Source of the DNA: Leptolyngbya sp. 'hensonii'
Lineage (GTDB): Bacteria; Cyanobacteriota; Cyanobacteriia; GCF-001939115
Reading direction: 5' to 3'
DNA: 35,277 nt
Assembly (NCBI RefSeq): GCF_001939115.1
Contig: NZ_MQTZ01000002.1
Coordinates: 33,555-68,831, forward strand
Part shown: positions 6,066 to 15,546 of the stretch, piece by piece
Layout: each line of letters opens with the position of its first letter
Position numbering within the stretch: the first letter of the stretch is position 1
Notes under the pieces: model-generated
What the model saw: only the letters and a program-made list of their open reading frames with translations
Told to the model about the DNA's origin: nothing
The model's database searches: none
Position numbers and translations under genes: made by a program

Positions 6066-8368
6066 TTTCTGAGCAAGATCTGCAGACGATTCGTAACAGT
6101 CTGAGGTCAGGCCAGCAAGAAATGACAGACTGGCAGTCAGGGCCTCTAGCTGTGTCTGCGGTACCGGGGTCTGGAAAATCTACAGGGATGGCTGCTGCTG
6201 CCGCGATCGCGATCGTCCGCCATCAGCTTCACAATCGGCGGCAGCTCATGATCGTGACCTTTACCCGATCGGCGGCAGCCAATATCAGGGCCAAGGTTCG
6301 GGCTTATCTGCAGAACAAATCCCCGGTCCTGAATGCATTTACAGTTCATACCCTGCATGGTCTGGCGTTGAATATTGCCACGCGCCATCCTAATCTGTCA
6401 GGGATGAGCCTGGATCGGTTGACGCTGGTGACGCCAAACCAGAATCATCACCTGATTCGGACCTGTGTGGAACAATGGATTGCCGAAAATCCTCAGCCCT
6501 ATCAACGCCTGCTAGAGGGGTTGCAATTTGATGGGGAGGAAACCGAGCGGCTGCGCCGTCAATCGGTCTTGCGAACTGAAGTGTTACCTGACTTGGCTCA
6601 GACGGTGATCCATGAGGCCAAGAGTTCGGGCTATCTCCCCGCTGATCTGAGGGAACTACAAACCAGTGCCGACAGGGATGCCATTGCGGATGATTACGGC
6701 GTGCTGGCGATCGCGGCTGGTCTCTATGACCGATATCAAGATCTGCTGCGTATCCGGGGTTGGATTGACTACGATGATATGATTCTGGGGGCCAGACGGG
6801 TTCTGCAGGACGAGACAGCCCGTCAACTGTGGCAGGATCAGGTGTTTGCTGTGTTTGAGGATGAGGCTCAGGACTCTACACCGCTGCAAACTGAACTGTT
6901 GGAAATTTTGGCCGCTGGGACTGGAGGGGCCGATCGACCCAATCTGGTCCGGGTTGGTGATCCCAATCAGGCGATTAACTCCACCTTCACGCCAGCCGAT
7001 CCAGTCTATTTTCGCCAGTTTTGCGATCGTTGCAGCCGCGAGGGCCGACTGGTCGTCATGGACCGGGCTGGCCGCAGTAGCCCCAGAATTATGGAGGCGG
7101 CCAATTTTATTCTGGAGTGGGTGAACCACAAAATCCGGGAAATGGGCCGATTACAGGCTCCGACTGACTTGCCTTTTCGCTTGCAGACCATTCACCCGGT
7201 GGCAGGGGATGATCCTCAAGCGGATGCGAACCCGCAACCAGCGGGGCGGGGACTGGAACTTTGTCTACCTGAGGATATTGATCACACTGCCGCATGGATT
7301 GGGTCACGGGTGATAGAACTGTTTGCTGACCACCCAGAGGGGCGGGCAGCAATTTTGGTGCGGGAAAACAGACAGGGGCGGTTTCTGGCTGAGGCCCTGG
7401 GCTATCTGGAGGCGCAGGGCATCCAGGTTTATGATGTCAGTCGCCGGGAGCGCTACTCCAAGGTTCCCGCAGAGATTCTGGCTCTCTTGCAGTTTATGGA
7501 CCGACCCCATTCGTCAGAATATTTGAAAGGGGCGCTGGCCGTGCTGGTTAACCGGCAGTTGATCCCGACGCAAGATCTGAATGCGATCGCAGCCCTGCCC
7601 GAACGCTTCCTGTACCCTGGCCCCTTAGATCCGCCCCAGGCAGATGCTGTGCGGCAGGCCCGTCGTTACTGCACTGGGCTCTTGCGGGCGCGATTGGAAT
7701 TACCTTACTACCAGTTGATTCCCTTTCTCTCTCTGACCTTAACCTATGATCAGTCCGAACTGGCGACCGCTGATAAGCTGGCCGAAAGGGTTGCCCGTCA
7801 GGTCTTGCGGGAAGAACAGCCCCAAAGGTATGCGCCAGCCATGGGCTCAATTCTGACCATTCTGCGGGAAATTGTTGGTTCGGAACGATTTGAGCCCGTG
7901 GAAACAGAGGATCCGGAGTCCCGCTATGTTCGCCCCGGACAACTGACCATCATTACGATGCATAAAGCGAAAGGGCTGGATTGGGATTATGTGTTCCTGC
8001 CCTTTCTGCATGCACAGTTAATCCCTGGTAGTTTGCGAGTTCCCCTACAGGCCCAGTTTCTGGGCAACTTTACCCTGGCTGAAGTGGCCAGAGCCCAGAT
8101 TCGGGCTGGACTGCACAATCAGTTTCCGTTACCGGATGTTGGTAGTGCCTGGGAACGGGCACAACAGTTGAAAACTGCCGAGGAATACCGCTTGCTTTAT
8201 GTGGCCATGACTAGGGCGAAGCGGTTGCTCTGGATGGCAGCCGATCGACGGGCTCCCTTTACCTGGAGTAACCTGGATAACCTGGAGGAAAAACAACCCT
8301 GTCCGGCATTAACTGCCTTGCAAGAGCGGTTTCCCGATTCGGTTATTATCGCCAGACCCAACCATTAA
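6062..8368 (+). CDS. UvrD/Rep-family (SF1A) DNA helicase
   Basis: 768 residues from ATG 6062, which overlaps the stop of the upstream gene; the 30 extra in-frame residues upstream are not needed. Motif I is AVPGSGKST (residues 33-41), Ia is VTFTRSAAANI, motif II is DEAQD (267-271), III is VRVGDPNQAI, V is ITMHKAKGLDWDYVF, and VI is LLYVAMTRAKRLL. This is the full set of SF1A 3'-5' helicase motifs. The GLDWDYVF form replaces the usual GLEFPVVF and is typical of a cyanobacterial UvrD-like subgroup distinct from PcrA. The likely role is ATP-driven unwinding in DNA repair or replication restart. No nuclease domain or PcrA-type C-terminal tail is apparent. Its last 23 bases overlap the convergent oxygenase gene. 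Confidence 0.93.
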   Translation: MISEQDLQTIRNSLRSGQQEMTDWQSGPLAVSAVPGSGKSTGMAAAAAIAIVRHQLHNRRQLMIVTFTRSAAANIRAKVRAYLQNKSPVLNAFTVHTLHGLALNIATRHPNLSGMSLDRLTLVTPNQNHHLIRTCVEQWIAENPQPYQRLLEGLQFDGEETERLRRQSVLRTEVLPDLAQTVIHEAKSSGYLPADLRELQTSADRDAIADDYGVLAIAAGLYDRYQDLLRIRGWIDYDDMILGARRVLQDETARQLWQDQVFAVFEDEAQDSTPLQTELLEILAAGTGGADRPNLVRVGDPNQAINSTFTPADPVYFRQFCDRCSREGRLVVMDRAGRSSPRIMEAANFILEWVNHKIREMGRLQAPTDLPFRLQTIHPVAGDDPQADANPQPAGRGLELCLPEDIDHTAAWIGSRVIELFADHPEGRAAILVRENRQGRFLAEALGYLEAQGIQVYDVSRRERYSKVPAEILALLQFMDRPHSSEYLKGALAVLVNRQLIPTQDLNAIAALPERFLYPGPLDPPQADAVRQARRYCTGLLRARLELPYYQLIPFLSLTLTYDQSELATADKLAERVARQVLREEQPQRYAPAMGSILTILREIVGSERFEPVETEDPESRYVRPGQLTIITMHKAKGLDWDYVFLPFLHAQLIPGSLRVPLQAQFLGNFTLAEVARAQIRAGLHNQFPLPDVGSAWERAQQLKTAEEYRLLYVAMTRAKRLLWMAADRRAPFTWSNLDNLEEKQPCPALTALQERFPDSVIIARPNH

Positions 8369-9272
8369 TCGTAAATCGGCTGTCTGCAAATTGTTGAGAA
8401 GGGCAGTTGACTTTCAATACTTCATGGGAGTAACGGCTCAGGAAAAAGACAATACTGTTGTTGCGAGGGTCTACATCCCGGTAAGATTCTGCTGGAACAT
8501 ACATATCATTGTCAATCTGGCTATCGTAGATGCGAAGTTCCCCGCCTGAGAAGGACTTGGGTTCCCGGTAGAAGTAGTAGACGTAGGTCAGTTCTCGCAG
8601 CGCTGTATCAGGACTACCGTTATCATTGTGCTCCCGATAGTAATTGCCATCGTTGTGGGCTGTTAACTGGGCTTCCACCTGGGAAATGGGAAAGGGAGTA
8701 ATTTTCAACTTCCGCAGGATATCCGGCATAATGGCCTGAATTCGTCTGCGGATTAAGTCTTCAAATTCAGGGAAAGCATAGAGGACAACCGATTTGCGGT
8801 AATCAGCTTCATCCGTAGAGGTGGAGGTGGGGACGAAATTAGCCTCCTGTTCCAGCACATAGCTCAGAAGGCGTTTGTGCTCATCCCGAGTCAGAAAATT
8901 ATCAATTTGCCAGTACTCTGAAATCAATACTTCTGGCGACAGGGGGCTCGTCGTGCTGAGGGGTGAAGAGGCATCTAATTCCCCAGGAACCTTCATTTTA
9001 AATGGCGGCTCAGTCACGATCCCCACCAGATGTTCTCCGGGAAAACAGAGGGAAGCGATGCCGCCTTCCAGGGGAATTTGGAAAATGCCACAGGCTCCAC
9101 GGGTTTGCCCCTGAGAGTGCAGCATTAGAACATCTTGCAACTTTCGCAGCAGGGGATCATCCGATCGCAGATGAATTGTGTACTGATATCCACCCAGAAG
9201 CAAGAGTTGCACTTTAATCAAATTGTGTGCAAACGGTTGTGGCTCTGACTGGACAACGAGGTTCTGCCACAT
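8346..9272 (-). CDS. 2-oxoglutarate/Fe(II) oxygenase (prolyl 4-hydroxylase-like)
   Basis: 308 residues. The N-terminal 110 residues are a separate alpha/beta region without an obvious family. From about residue 118 the double-stranded beta-helix domain begins (YWQIDNFLTRDEHKRLLSYV). The metal ligands are His215 and Asp217 in YYREHNDNGS and a distal His283 in RYSHEVLKV. Arg299 in DSRFTINGW should bind the 2-oxoglutarate carboxylate. GGELRIYD is the family GG.L..Y segment. It would hydroxylate a protein or small molecule, with the substrate unknown. The start ATG 9272 has no clear Shine-Dalgarno. It lies 23 bases downstream of the VKOR-thioredoxin gene on the same strand, so it is probably co-transcribed, and its 3' end overlaps the helicase gene. 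Confidence 0.9.
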   Translation of the reverse strand: MWQNLVVQSEPQPFAHNLIKVQLLLLGGYQYTIHLRSDDPLLRKLQDVLMLHSQGQTRGACGIFQIPLEGGIASLCFPGEHLVGIVTEPPFKMKVPGELDASSPLSTTSPLSPEVLISEYWQIDNFLTRDEHKRLLSYVLEQEANFVPTSTSTDEADYRKSVVLYAFPEFEDLIRRRIQAIMPDILRKLKITPFPISQVEAQLTAHNDGNYYREHNDNGSPDTALRELTYVYYFYREPKSFSGGELRIYDSQIDNDMYVPAESYRDVDPRNNSIVFFLSRYSHEVLKVNCPSQQFADSRFTINGWVWR

Positions 9273-9295
9273 AGGAAAGGAGAATGGGTAATCGC

Positions 9296-10225
9296 TTAGG
9301 GGCCAGGTAAGGTGTTCTGGAAGTTACGAGGACCATCATAGCCAGACAGTTTAGAGAGCTCTTCCAGGGATTTGGTACCGGAGTAGAACTTACCCTTAAT
9401 TTCCCAGGTGGGGAAATACTTCAAATTTTCCCCCTGGGCTCTACACACATCAGTCTGAGAGCTTTTCCCTTCTGGCGCACACTCAATATAGGGAAGTTTG
9501 GTCACGGCCTGACTGCCAAACAGTTCTTTCTGGTCATGGCAGTGGGGACACCAGTAAGCCCCGTAGAACTTAGCTCCTGACTGGGTCAGGTATTCGGCTA
9601 GAGCAATTTCCGCTGATCCAGAAGTGGCGACGATCGGCGGTCCAGAATTACCAGCGGATTGAGGGGCTTTATTGATGCCTGAGTAAATCCCCAGAGTGCC
9701 CGTCAAGGTGACAACCGCCACAATAATTCCAATAAAGAAAAGTTGTCCCCCATCTTCCCAGGCCCGTCCCAGTAATGACAGAAGGAACAGGCTCCCAGCA
9801 AACAGAGCCGAGGCAATGCAATAGGGACAGAATGCTTTCAGTTGGGTGGCGAGAATGTACATCAAATACCCACTGAAGACGGCCATAGCCGCACTGCCCA
9901 TGAACAGACCTAACCAGGTCAGATCCTCCAGTTTACGGCGCAGGTCTTTCTGGGTATCTGGGTTGATCAGCAACGGCCCGATCGCCATTGTTCCCATGGC
10001 GATATAAGCCAGTAAGCCAAATAGGGCCAGAGGTTGGCCCAAGACAGTGGCATAGGCGCTGGCTAGAACAGTATCACAGCCACCGCTGGGGCAACCAGCA
10101 GTCCCACCGGCAAACTTCTCATAGGTCAGGTAGCCCGTGTTGAGGGCCCCCAGGGTGGCGATCGCCCCAATGATCGGGCGAGACCAGCGTTGGATCCACG
10201 GAGTAGAACGACGGCGACTGACCAT
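9296..10225 (-). CDS. VKOR-thioredoxin fusion, disulfide-forming membrane oxidoreductase
   Basis: 309 residues. The first part is a vitamin K epoxide reductase homolog with four to five membrane segments. Loop cysteines Cys45 and Cys50 (GCPSGGC) and the quinone-side active site Cys133-Pro-Tyr-Cys136 are all present. After a short linker, residues 205-300 form a periplasmic/lumenal thioredoxin-like domain with WCPHC (Cys226, Cys229) and the additional pair Cys249/Cys261. This is the cyanobacterial architecture related to plant LTO1. It oxidises cysteines of exported or thylakoid-lumen proteins and passes electrons to quinone. ATG 10225 has a GAAGG site upstream. It neighbours btpA, a photosystem I accumulation factor; plant LTO1 is needed for photosystem assembly, so the proximity is suggestive but not proof of joint function. 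Confidence 0.95.
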   Translation of the reverse strand: MVSRRRSTPWIQRWSRPIIGAIATLGALNTGYLTYEKFAGGTAGCPSGGCDTVLASAYATVLGQPLALFGLLAYIAMGTMAIGPLLINPDTQKDLRRKLEDLTWLGLFMGSAAMAVFSGYLMYILATQLKAFCPYCIASALFAGSLFLLSLLGRAWEDGGQLFFIGIIVAVVTLTGTLGIYSGINKAPQSAGNSGPPIVATSGSAEIALAEYLTQSGAKFYGAYWCPHCHDQKELFGSQAVTKLPYIECAPEGKSSQTDVCRAQGENLKYFPTWEIKGKFYSGTKSLEELSKLSGYDGPRNFQNTLPGP

Positions 10226-10353
10226 AGAACCTTCTATCTAATTTCCCGATTTGGCTAAATTATCAGAGAATACCTGCTCAGCTCAGCTATCTGATGGGGA
10301 TACTCTGTCTGGGCAAGACGCCTCCAGTTTAACCTGAGATCGGGGAGAACGAC

Positions 10354-11211
10354 TTACTCAGGGCAGGGGGATAGCTCAGCCGGAAGTGCACCCGGTTTAC
10401 GGGCTGGCTCAGCCAGACTGCGACGGGTGGCCTCGACAAATCGGCTGACTCGAATCGGGTCGATCGGCTGATTGATTCGCCCATGGCGTTTCAGCGAACT
10501 GGAAACAATCACCCCATCGGCGGCCTGGATCAGGGTATGGATATTCTCCCAACTGGCCCCGCTGCCGATGAAGACAGGCGTTCCGCCAGCAGCGGCCCTG
10601 GCCAGTTCCAGGTCTTCCAGGGTGGGAGGGCTACCGGTGGCCCATCCAGACAGAATAATGGCATCGGCCAGACCGCGCTCGATCGTGTCCTGTACGGCCA
10701 CAGTGAGATTAGGGGAGCCCAGGGGACGGGCATGCTTGACTAGGACATCAGCCAGGATTTTGACCTCGCTGCCCAATTCCCGCCGGTACCGCAGGAGATC
10801 GTAAGCGCAACCTTCAATCAGCCCCTGATCGGTTGCCATGACCCCAGTCAGAACGTTGACCCGGATAAATGCGGCCCGAACACAGGTGGCAATGGCCATG
10901 GCGCTATGGGCATCATTTCGCAGGACATTGATCCCAACGGGAATCGTGACCAGGTTCATCAATCGCTGCACCACCACCGTCATGGCACTGATCACTGCAG
11001 CATCCACCTGATCCTTAGGGAATGGGGCATCGAAAAAGTTCTCAACGATAATCCCATCTACCCCGCCCGCAGCCAGAGCAGTAGCTTCTTGTTCAGCGCG
11101 ATCGATGACAGCTTTGAGGCTACCTCCCCAACGTGGGGATGCAGGTAGAGGGAGTAGATGAACGACTCCAATGATGGGGTTCGGAGTTTTAAAGGTTTGA
11201 TATAAGTCCAC
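10354..11211 (-). CDS. btpA: BtpA family photosystem I biogenesis protein
   Basis: 285 residues when begun at GTG 11211 (VDLYQTFKTPNPIIGVVHLL), matching the usual start and length of cyanobacterial BtpA; the frame stays open upstream to 11334 but that extension is basic and not family-like. Sequence features are the (beta/alpha)8-type segments GVVHLLPLPASPRWGG, GGVDGIIVENFFDAPF and GINVLRNDAHSAMAIA, and near the end IGSGASWENI. BtpA is known in Synechocystis as an extrinsic thylakoid protein required to stabilise photosystem I reaction-centre proteins. Related archaeal/bacterial members look like TIM-barrel enzymes, so an enzymatic role is possible. The gene is divergent from rimO, with about 200 bases between starts that must hold both promoters. 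Confidence 0.95.
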   Translation of the reverse strand: MDLYQTFKTPNPIIGVVHLLPLPASPRWGGSLKAVIDRAEQEATALAAGGVDGIIVENFFDAPFPKDQVDAAVISAMTVVVQRLMNLVTIPVGINVLRNDAHSAMAIATCVRAAFIRVNVLTGVMATDQGLIEGCAYDLLRYRRELGSEVKILADVLVKHARPLGSPNLTVAVQDTIERGLADAIILSGWATGSPPTLEDLELARAAAGGTPVFIGSGASWENIHTLIQAADGVIVSSSLKRHGRINQPIDPIRVSRFVEATRRSLAEPARKPGALPAELSPCPE

Positions 11212-11419
11212 GTGCTTGATTAATCGGACTCGTTTGTAAGGCTTGGATATACAAAATAATAACTTTTTAGCGGACTTGTAAATTCCCAATCTCAAATTAT
11301 TGCCTTTTCTGTCAGGGGCAGGGCACATCCCCATTCCTACTTTTCCCCGATCCGGGAATCCTGCGTTAGGATCATCTACTGTGGCTTTTATCGTTTAATT
11401 ATTTTTGGTTATTTTTGGC

Positions 11420-12757
11420 ATGGGCATGAAGCCGACGATCTCTGTAACGCATCTGGGATGCGAGAAGAACCGGATTGACACCGAGCACATGTTGGGGTTG
11501 CTGGTGGAAGCGGGCTACCCGGTAGACCTGGATGAAGAACAGGCTGATTACGTCATTGTTAATACCTGTAGTTTTATCCAGGCGGCTCGGGAAGAATCGG
11601 TCCGGACTCTGGTAGAACTGGCAGAGGCCAACAAGAAAATTGTGATCACAGGCTGCATGGCCCAACATTTCCAGGATGAATTGCTCCAGGAATTGCCGGA
11701 AGCAGTAGCCCTTGTCGGAACAGGGGACTACGCCAAGATTGTCGATGTCATCAACCGGGTTGAGCAGGGAGAGCGGGTCAAAGAAGTTTCGCCAGAGCCC
11801 ACTTACATTGCTGACGAAACCCTGCCTCGTTATCGGACTACGGCCGAAGGAACGGCTTACTTGCGTGTGGCCGAAGGCTGTGACTACCGTTGTGCCTTTT
11901 GCATCATTCCCCACCTGCGGGGAAACCAGCGATCGCGCTCAATTGAGTCGATCGTGGCTGAAGCGGAGAAATTGGCCATTGAAGGGGTTCAGGAACTGGT
12001 TTTAATTTCTCAAATCACGACCAACTATGGGTTGGACTTATACGGCGAACCCAAACTGGCGGAGCTGTTGCGGGCGCTGGGTCAAGTAGATGTGCCCTGG
12101 ATCCGGATGCATTATGCCTATCCCACTGGCCTTACCCCTCCCGTGATCCGGGCAATTCAGGAGGTGCCCAATATCCTGCCCTATCTGGATTTGCCGCTGC
12201 AACATTCCCATCCTGCCGTCTTGCGGGCGATGAATCGTCCCTGGCAAGGGCAGGTCAATGATGACGTGATTGACCGGATCAAAACAGCCCTGCCACAGGC
12301 GGTCCTGCGAACCCAATTTATTGTGGGATTTCCTGGAGAAACAGACGAACAGTTTGACCATCTGTTACAGTTTGTCCAGCACCATGAGTTTGATCACGTT
12401 GGGGCCTTTACCTTTTCTCCGGAAGAGGGTACACCAGCCTACGATCTGCCTAATCAACTCCCTCAGTCAGTGATGGATGAACGGCGAGATGCCCTGATGG
12501 CGGCTCAACAGCCTATTTCCCTGAAAAAGAATCAGGCTCAAGTCGGTCAGGTGGTTGAGGTCTTGATTGAGCAAGAAAATCCTGCTACAGGAGAATTGCT
12601 GGGTCGATCGGCCCGATTTGCCCCCGATGTGGATGGCCTGGTTTATGTGCAGGGTCAGGCAAGGCTGGCCTCGATCGTCCCAGTCGAGATCACTGGCTCT
12701 GATGTTTACGATCTGTACGGCCAGATCAGGGAACACCACGACTTTTTTCAGGGCTAA
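11420..12757 (+). CDS. rimO: Ribosomal protein uS12 methylthiotransferase RimO
   Basis: 445 residues from ATG 11420; a second ATG lies two codons later and a TTG five codons earlier, and no Shine-Dalgarno distinguishes them. The N-terminal methylthiotransferase domain has the three [4Fe-4S] cysteines Cys14 (HLGCEKNR), Cys50 (NTCSF) and Cys79 (TGCMAQ). The radical-SAM domain has Cys154-x3-Cys158-x2-Cys161 (CDYRCAFC), and [16 protein letters not shown] is a RimO/MiaB signature. A TRAM domain ends the protein from about residue 375. It adds a methylthio group to the conserved aspartate of ribosomal protein S12, consuming SAM and sulfur. The opening [18 protein letters not shown] favours RimO over the tRNA enzyme MiaB. 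Confidence 0.96.
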   Translation: MGMKPTISVTHLGCEKNRIDTEHMLGLLVEAGYPVDLDEEQADYVIVNTCSFIQAAREESVRTLVELAEANKKIVITGCMAQHFQDELLQELPEAVALVGTGDYAKIVDVINRVEQGERVKEVSPEPTYIADETLPRYRTTAEGTAYLRVAEGCDYRCAFCIIPHLRGNQRSRSIESIVAEAEKLAIEGVQELVLISQITTNYGLDLYGEPKLAELLRALGQVDVPWIRMHYAYPTGLTPPVIRAIQEVPNILPYLDLPLQHSHPAVLRAMNRPWQGQVNDDVIDRIKTALPQAVLRTQFIVGFPGETDEQFDHLLQFVQHHEFDHVGAFTFSPEEGTPAYDLPNQLPQSVMDERRDALMAAQQPISLKKNQAQVGQVVEVLIEQENPATGELLGRSARFAPDVDGLVYVQGQARLASIVPVEITGSDVYDLYGQIREHHDFFQG

Positions 12758-13186
12758 TCCTGACAGAACAAGGTTAATCTCGAAAGAAATCCTAACAATT
12801 TTGTGATCCCGATCGGGGGAAGGTAGACAATTTCGTTAACAATATTGTAAGATTTCTTCATATTCGATAACGCATCAGCAGCACAAGCATCGGTTGATGG
12901 TAGAGCCGTGAACACACGGGTTCCGACTGCAAATCTCGGTTAACGGTTACGCATTGAGGGCGTAATTTGTTCGATGGGTAGGCTTTCCTAACTTTAGGAG
13001 AAGCATCCAAGGTAGGGCGGGGCTTGACATGGTTCTGGTAGCAGATTTTTTCTGTTGCCGATTAATTATCCAGGACTGTAGAGGTTAGCGTTGGCAGTTC
13101 ATAGAGGGCTGCAACCTGGACATCATCCGTGTGATTGCAAGATGGCCTCAGCCAAGATTTCAGTATCCTTACTACCCAGTGAATTC
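12758..13186 (+). promoter_or_regulatory. Long spacer/leader ahead of the DEAD-box helicase
   Basis: About 430 bases without a convincing gene. AT-rich sequence at 12830-12875 could hold a promoter. After it lie several possible stem-loops, such as CCGTG-AACA-CACGG at 12906-12919, and a purine-rich AGGAGAAG at 12997-13004 with no obvious start behind it. Cyanobacterial RNA-helicase genes of the CrhR type are known to be regulated through their 5' regions, so a regulatory leader is plausible here. The sequence alone does not show it. Confidence 0.3.
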
Positions 13187-14590
13187 ATGACACTCTCGTT
13201 CAAAGACCTCGGTATCTCAGAAGCACTCGTACAACACCTGGAAGCGATCGGCTTTGTCTCCCCAACAGCGATTCAGTCCCAGGCTATTCCTCACCTCCTG
13301 GCCAGTCGAGATGTGTTGGGCCAGGCACAGACCGGAACGGGTAAAACAGCCGCTTTTTCGCTGCCCATTCTGGAGCGGCTTGACCCAAACAATCCTGCAG
13401 TGCAAGCCCTGGTGTTAACCCCGACCCGTGAACTGGCTCTCCAAGTCTGTCAATCTATTCGTAGCTTTAACAACGACAATCGGATTCGGGTTGTGCCCAT
13501 TTATGGAGGGCAGGCCATCGATCGGCAGTTGCAGCGTTTGCAGCAGGCCGCTCAGATCGTCGTGGGCACCCCTGGGCGTGTGCTGGACTTGCTCAGCCGG
13601 GGGGACTTGAAACTGGCTCAGGTAAACTGGCTGGTGTTGGACGAAGCCGATGAAATGCTGAACATGGGCTTTATTGATGATGTGGAAAAGATCCTCAGTC
13701 AGGCTCCTGCCGAGCGACAGACTGCTTTCTTCTCTGCCACCATGCCCCTGACAGTGCGCAGACTGGTGAATCGCTTCCTCAAGTCGCCGATAACTGTAAC
13801 GATCGAGCAACCCAAGGCCGCCCCCAATCGGATTAACCAGGTTGCTTATCTGGTTCCACGGGGGTGGACCAAGATTAAGGCCCTGCAACCCATTCTGGAG
13901 CTTGAAGATCCAGAGTCAGCCCTGATCTTTGTCCGCACTCGTCGCACAGCCGCTGAACTGACCAATCAACTTCAGGCTGCAGGTCATAGCGTCGATGAGT
14001 ACCACGGTGATCTGAGCCAGGTGCAGCGGGAGCGCCTGCTGCTCCGGTTGCGCCAGCGTCAGGTGCGTTGGGTTGTGGCGACTGATATCGCCGCTCGGGG
14101 GATCCATGTGGAAGACCTGAGCCATGTGATCAACTTTGATCTGCCCGATAGCCTGGAGAACTACGTACACCGGATTGGCCGCACGGGTCGGGCTGGAAAA
14201 GAAGGGACGGCAATTTCCCTGATTCAACCCCTGGAACGGCGTAAGCTCAGAGATATTGAGCGTCACGTTCGCCAGTCCCTGGAAGTGCGCTCGATTCCGA
14301 CCCGGACTCAGGTTGAGGCCCGTTATCTGGAGAAGCTCCAGGGTGAACTGCGGGAAGCGCTGGCTGGTGAGCGGATGGCATCCTTCTTGCCGATCGTGTC
14401 CCAACTGGGTGAAGAATACGATCCCCATGCGATCGCGGCGGCAGCCCTCCAGATGGTTTACGATAAGACCCGCCCCAACTGGACTCAGGCAGACTACTAC
14501 CCTGAGGAATCATCCGCTACCCGGGATAGCCAGGCTCCTAAGCCCAAGCCCGTGAAGCGCTCCAAAACCTCTGCCTCCCGCAACAGCTAG
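13187..14590 (+). CDS. DEAD-box ATP-dependent RNA helicase (Crh type)
   Basis: 467 residues from ATG 13187 (MTLSFKDLGISEALVQHL), the typical start of this family; in-frame starts at 13142 and 13091 would add unconserved residues. It carries a Q motif, motif I AQTGTGKT (47-54), PTRELA (79-84), TPGR (128-131), DEAD (152-155), SAT (183-185) and HRIGRTGR (329-336). After the helicase core comes a 100-residue extension (ASFLPIVSQL...AAAALQMVYDK) of the sort found in cyanobacterial CrhR-like enzymes, then a basic Lys/Ser/Pro tail. The role is ATP-dependent RNA remodelling in ribosome assembly or mRNA turnover, with cold or redox induction known for CrhR in Synechocystis. I call the subfamily with moderate confidence and therefore give no symbol. 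Confidence 0.94.
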   Translation: MTLSFKDLGISEALVQHLEAIGFVSPTAIQSQAIPHLLASRDVLGQAQTGTGKTAAFSLPILERLDPNNPAVQALVLTPTRELALQVCQSIRSFNNDNRIRVVPIYGGQAIDRQLQRLQQAAQIVVGTPGRVLDLLSRGDLKLAQVNWLVLDEADEMLNMGFIDDVEKILSQAPAERQTAFFSATMPLTVRRLVNRFLKSPITVTIEQPKAAPNRINQVAYLVPRGWTKIKALQPILELEDPESALIFVRTRRTAAELTNQLQAAGHSVDEYHGDLSQVQRERLLLRLRQRQVRWVVATDIAARGIHVEDLSHVINFDLPDSLENYVHRIGRTGRAGKEGTAISLIQPLERRKLRDIERHVRQSLEVRSIPTRTQVEARYLEKLQGELREALAGERMASFLPIVSQLGEEYDPHAIAAAALQMVYDKTRPNWTQADYYPEESSATRDSQAPKPKPVKRSKTSASRNS

Positions 14591-14615
14591 GCCATCTTCC
14601 TGAGTAAAGGCGATC

Positions 14616-14645
14616 AGTAAAGACGCGATTAATCGCGTCTTTACT
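14616..14645. terminator. Perfect 30-base palindrome, probable bidirectional terminator
   Basis: A perfect inverted repeat centred on GACGCGATTAATCGCGTC and ending in TTTACT on each strand. It sits between the convergent helicase and trpA genes, 25 bases after the helicase stop and 28 bases past the trpA stop, so it can end both transcripts. The same core recurs at 33684-33703. It matches a dispersed palindrome that is common in cyanobacterial spacers. Confidence 0.75.
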
Positions 14646-14673
14646 ATGTACAGCACTATATAGAGTGAGGGCT

Positions 14674-15474
14674 CTAGTCCTGGACGATCGCCCGTTTGAG
14701 GGTACTACAGAAGTCTCCGATCGCCTGCAATCCTGTTTTGGGATCAGCCTCGGCCAACCGCTTGACGAACGCACTGCCAACGATGACCGCATCTGCACCC
14801 CAGTCTTTGACCTGACGGGCATGTTCGGGCTGAGAAATGCCGAAGCCCACTCCGATCGGCTTGTCGGTCACAGTCCGCAATTCCATGACCAGATCCCGCA
14901 CCTGCTCTCCCAATTGGGTCCGAACTCCCGTTACGCCTGTGACGCTAACCAGGTAAATGAAACCCTGAGATTGGCGGGCGATCGCAGCAATCCGCTCTTT
15001 AGGACTGGTCGGGGCCACCAATAGCACCACTTCAATCCCAATTTCTGCTGCTGGCTTCATCAGGGACTCTGCTTCTTCCAAAGGTAAATCTGGCACAACC
15101 AGTCCCTTGACCCCAACTCCGACAAGCTTACGCAAAAATGGCTCAATGCCCTGATTCAGGATGGGATTGTAGTAAGTAAACAGAATGATGGGCGATCGCA
15201 AGGTTGGACTGACCTGCTGCACCAGATCCAAAACCTGGTCCAATTTTGTTCCCTGTTGTAAAGCTCGGGTTGCGGCAGCCTGGATCACGGGACCATCCGC
15301 CAGGGGATCAGAATAGGGAACGCCCAATTCGATCAGATCGGCTCCACTCTGATCCAGGACCTGCAGGGCTGCGGCTGTGGTTTCCAGGTCCGGATCTCCG
15401 GCTGTGATAAAGGGGATCAGGGCACATCCACCCCGATCCCGCAACGCTTCAAATTGCTCTGATACAGTGACCAT
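14674..15474 (-). CDS. trpA: Tryptophan synthase alpha subunit
   Basis: 266 residues, the full family length. The catalytic acids are in register with the Salmonella enzyme: Glu49 ([11 protein letters not shown]) and Asp60 (LADGPVIQ). Further family segments are [10 protein letters not shown] at the start, [33 protein letters not shown], and the phosphate-binding [11 protein letters not shown] and [11 protein letters not shown]. It cleaves indole-3-glycerol phosphate to indole, which is channelled to TrpB. In cyanobacteria trpA often follows ndhL and a DUF3007 gene, as here, rather than trpB. In this genome the gap to DUF3007 is enlarged by a nested pair of repeat elements, which may have separated trpA from its original promoter. 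Confidence 0.97.
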   Translation of the reverse strand: MVTVSEQFEALRDRGGCALIPFITAGDPDLETTAAALQVLDQSGADLIELGVPYSDPLADGPVIQAAATRALQQGTKLDQVLDLVQQVSPTLRSPIILFTYYNPILNQGIEPFLRKLVGVGVKGLVVPDLPLEEAESLMKPAAEIGIEVVLLVAPTSPKERIAAIARQSQGFIYLVSVTGVTGVRTQLGEQVRDLVMELRTVTDKPIGVGFGISQPEHARQVKDWGADAVIVGSAFVKRLAEADPKTGLQAIGDFCSTLKRAIVQD

Positions 15475-15546
15475 TATTTATTCTTCTGCAAAATATCCTG
15501 CATACAACGGCTCCAGTTCGGCCCTTGTCCTCATCATCAGCGTATC

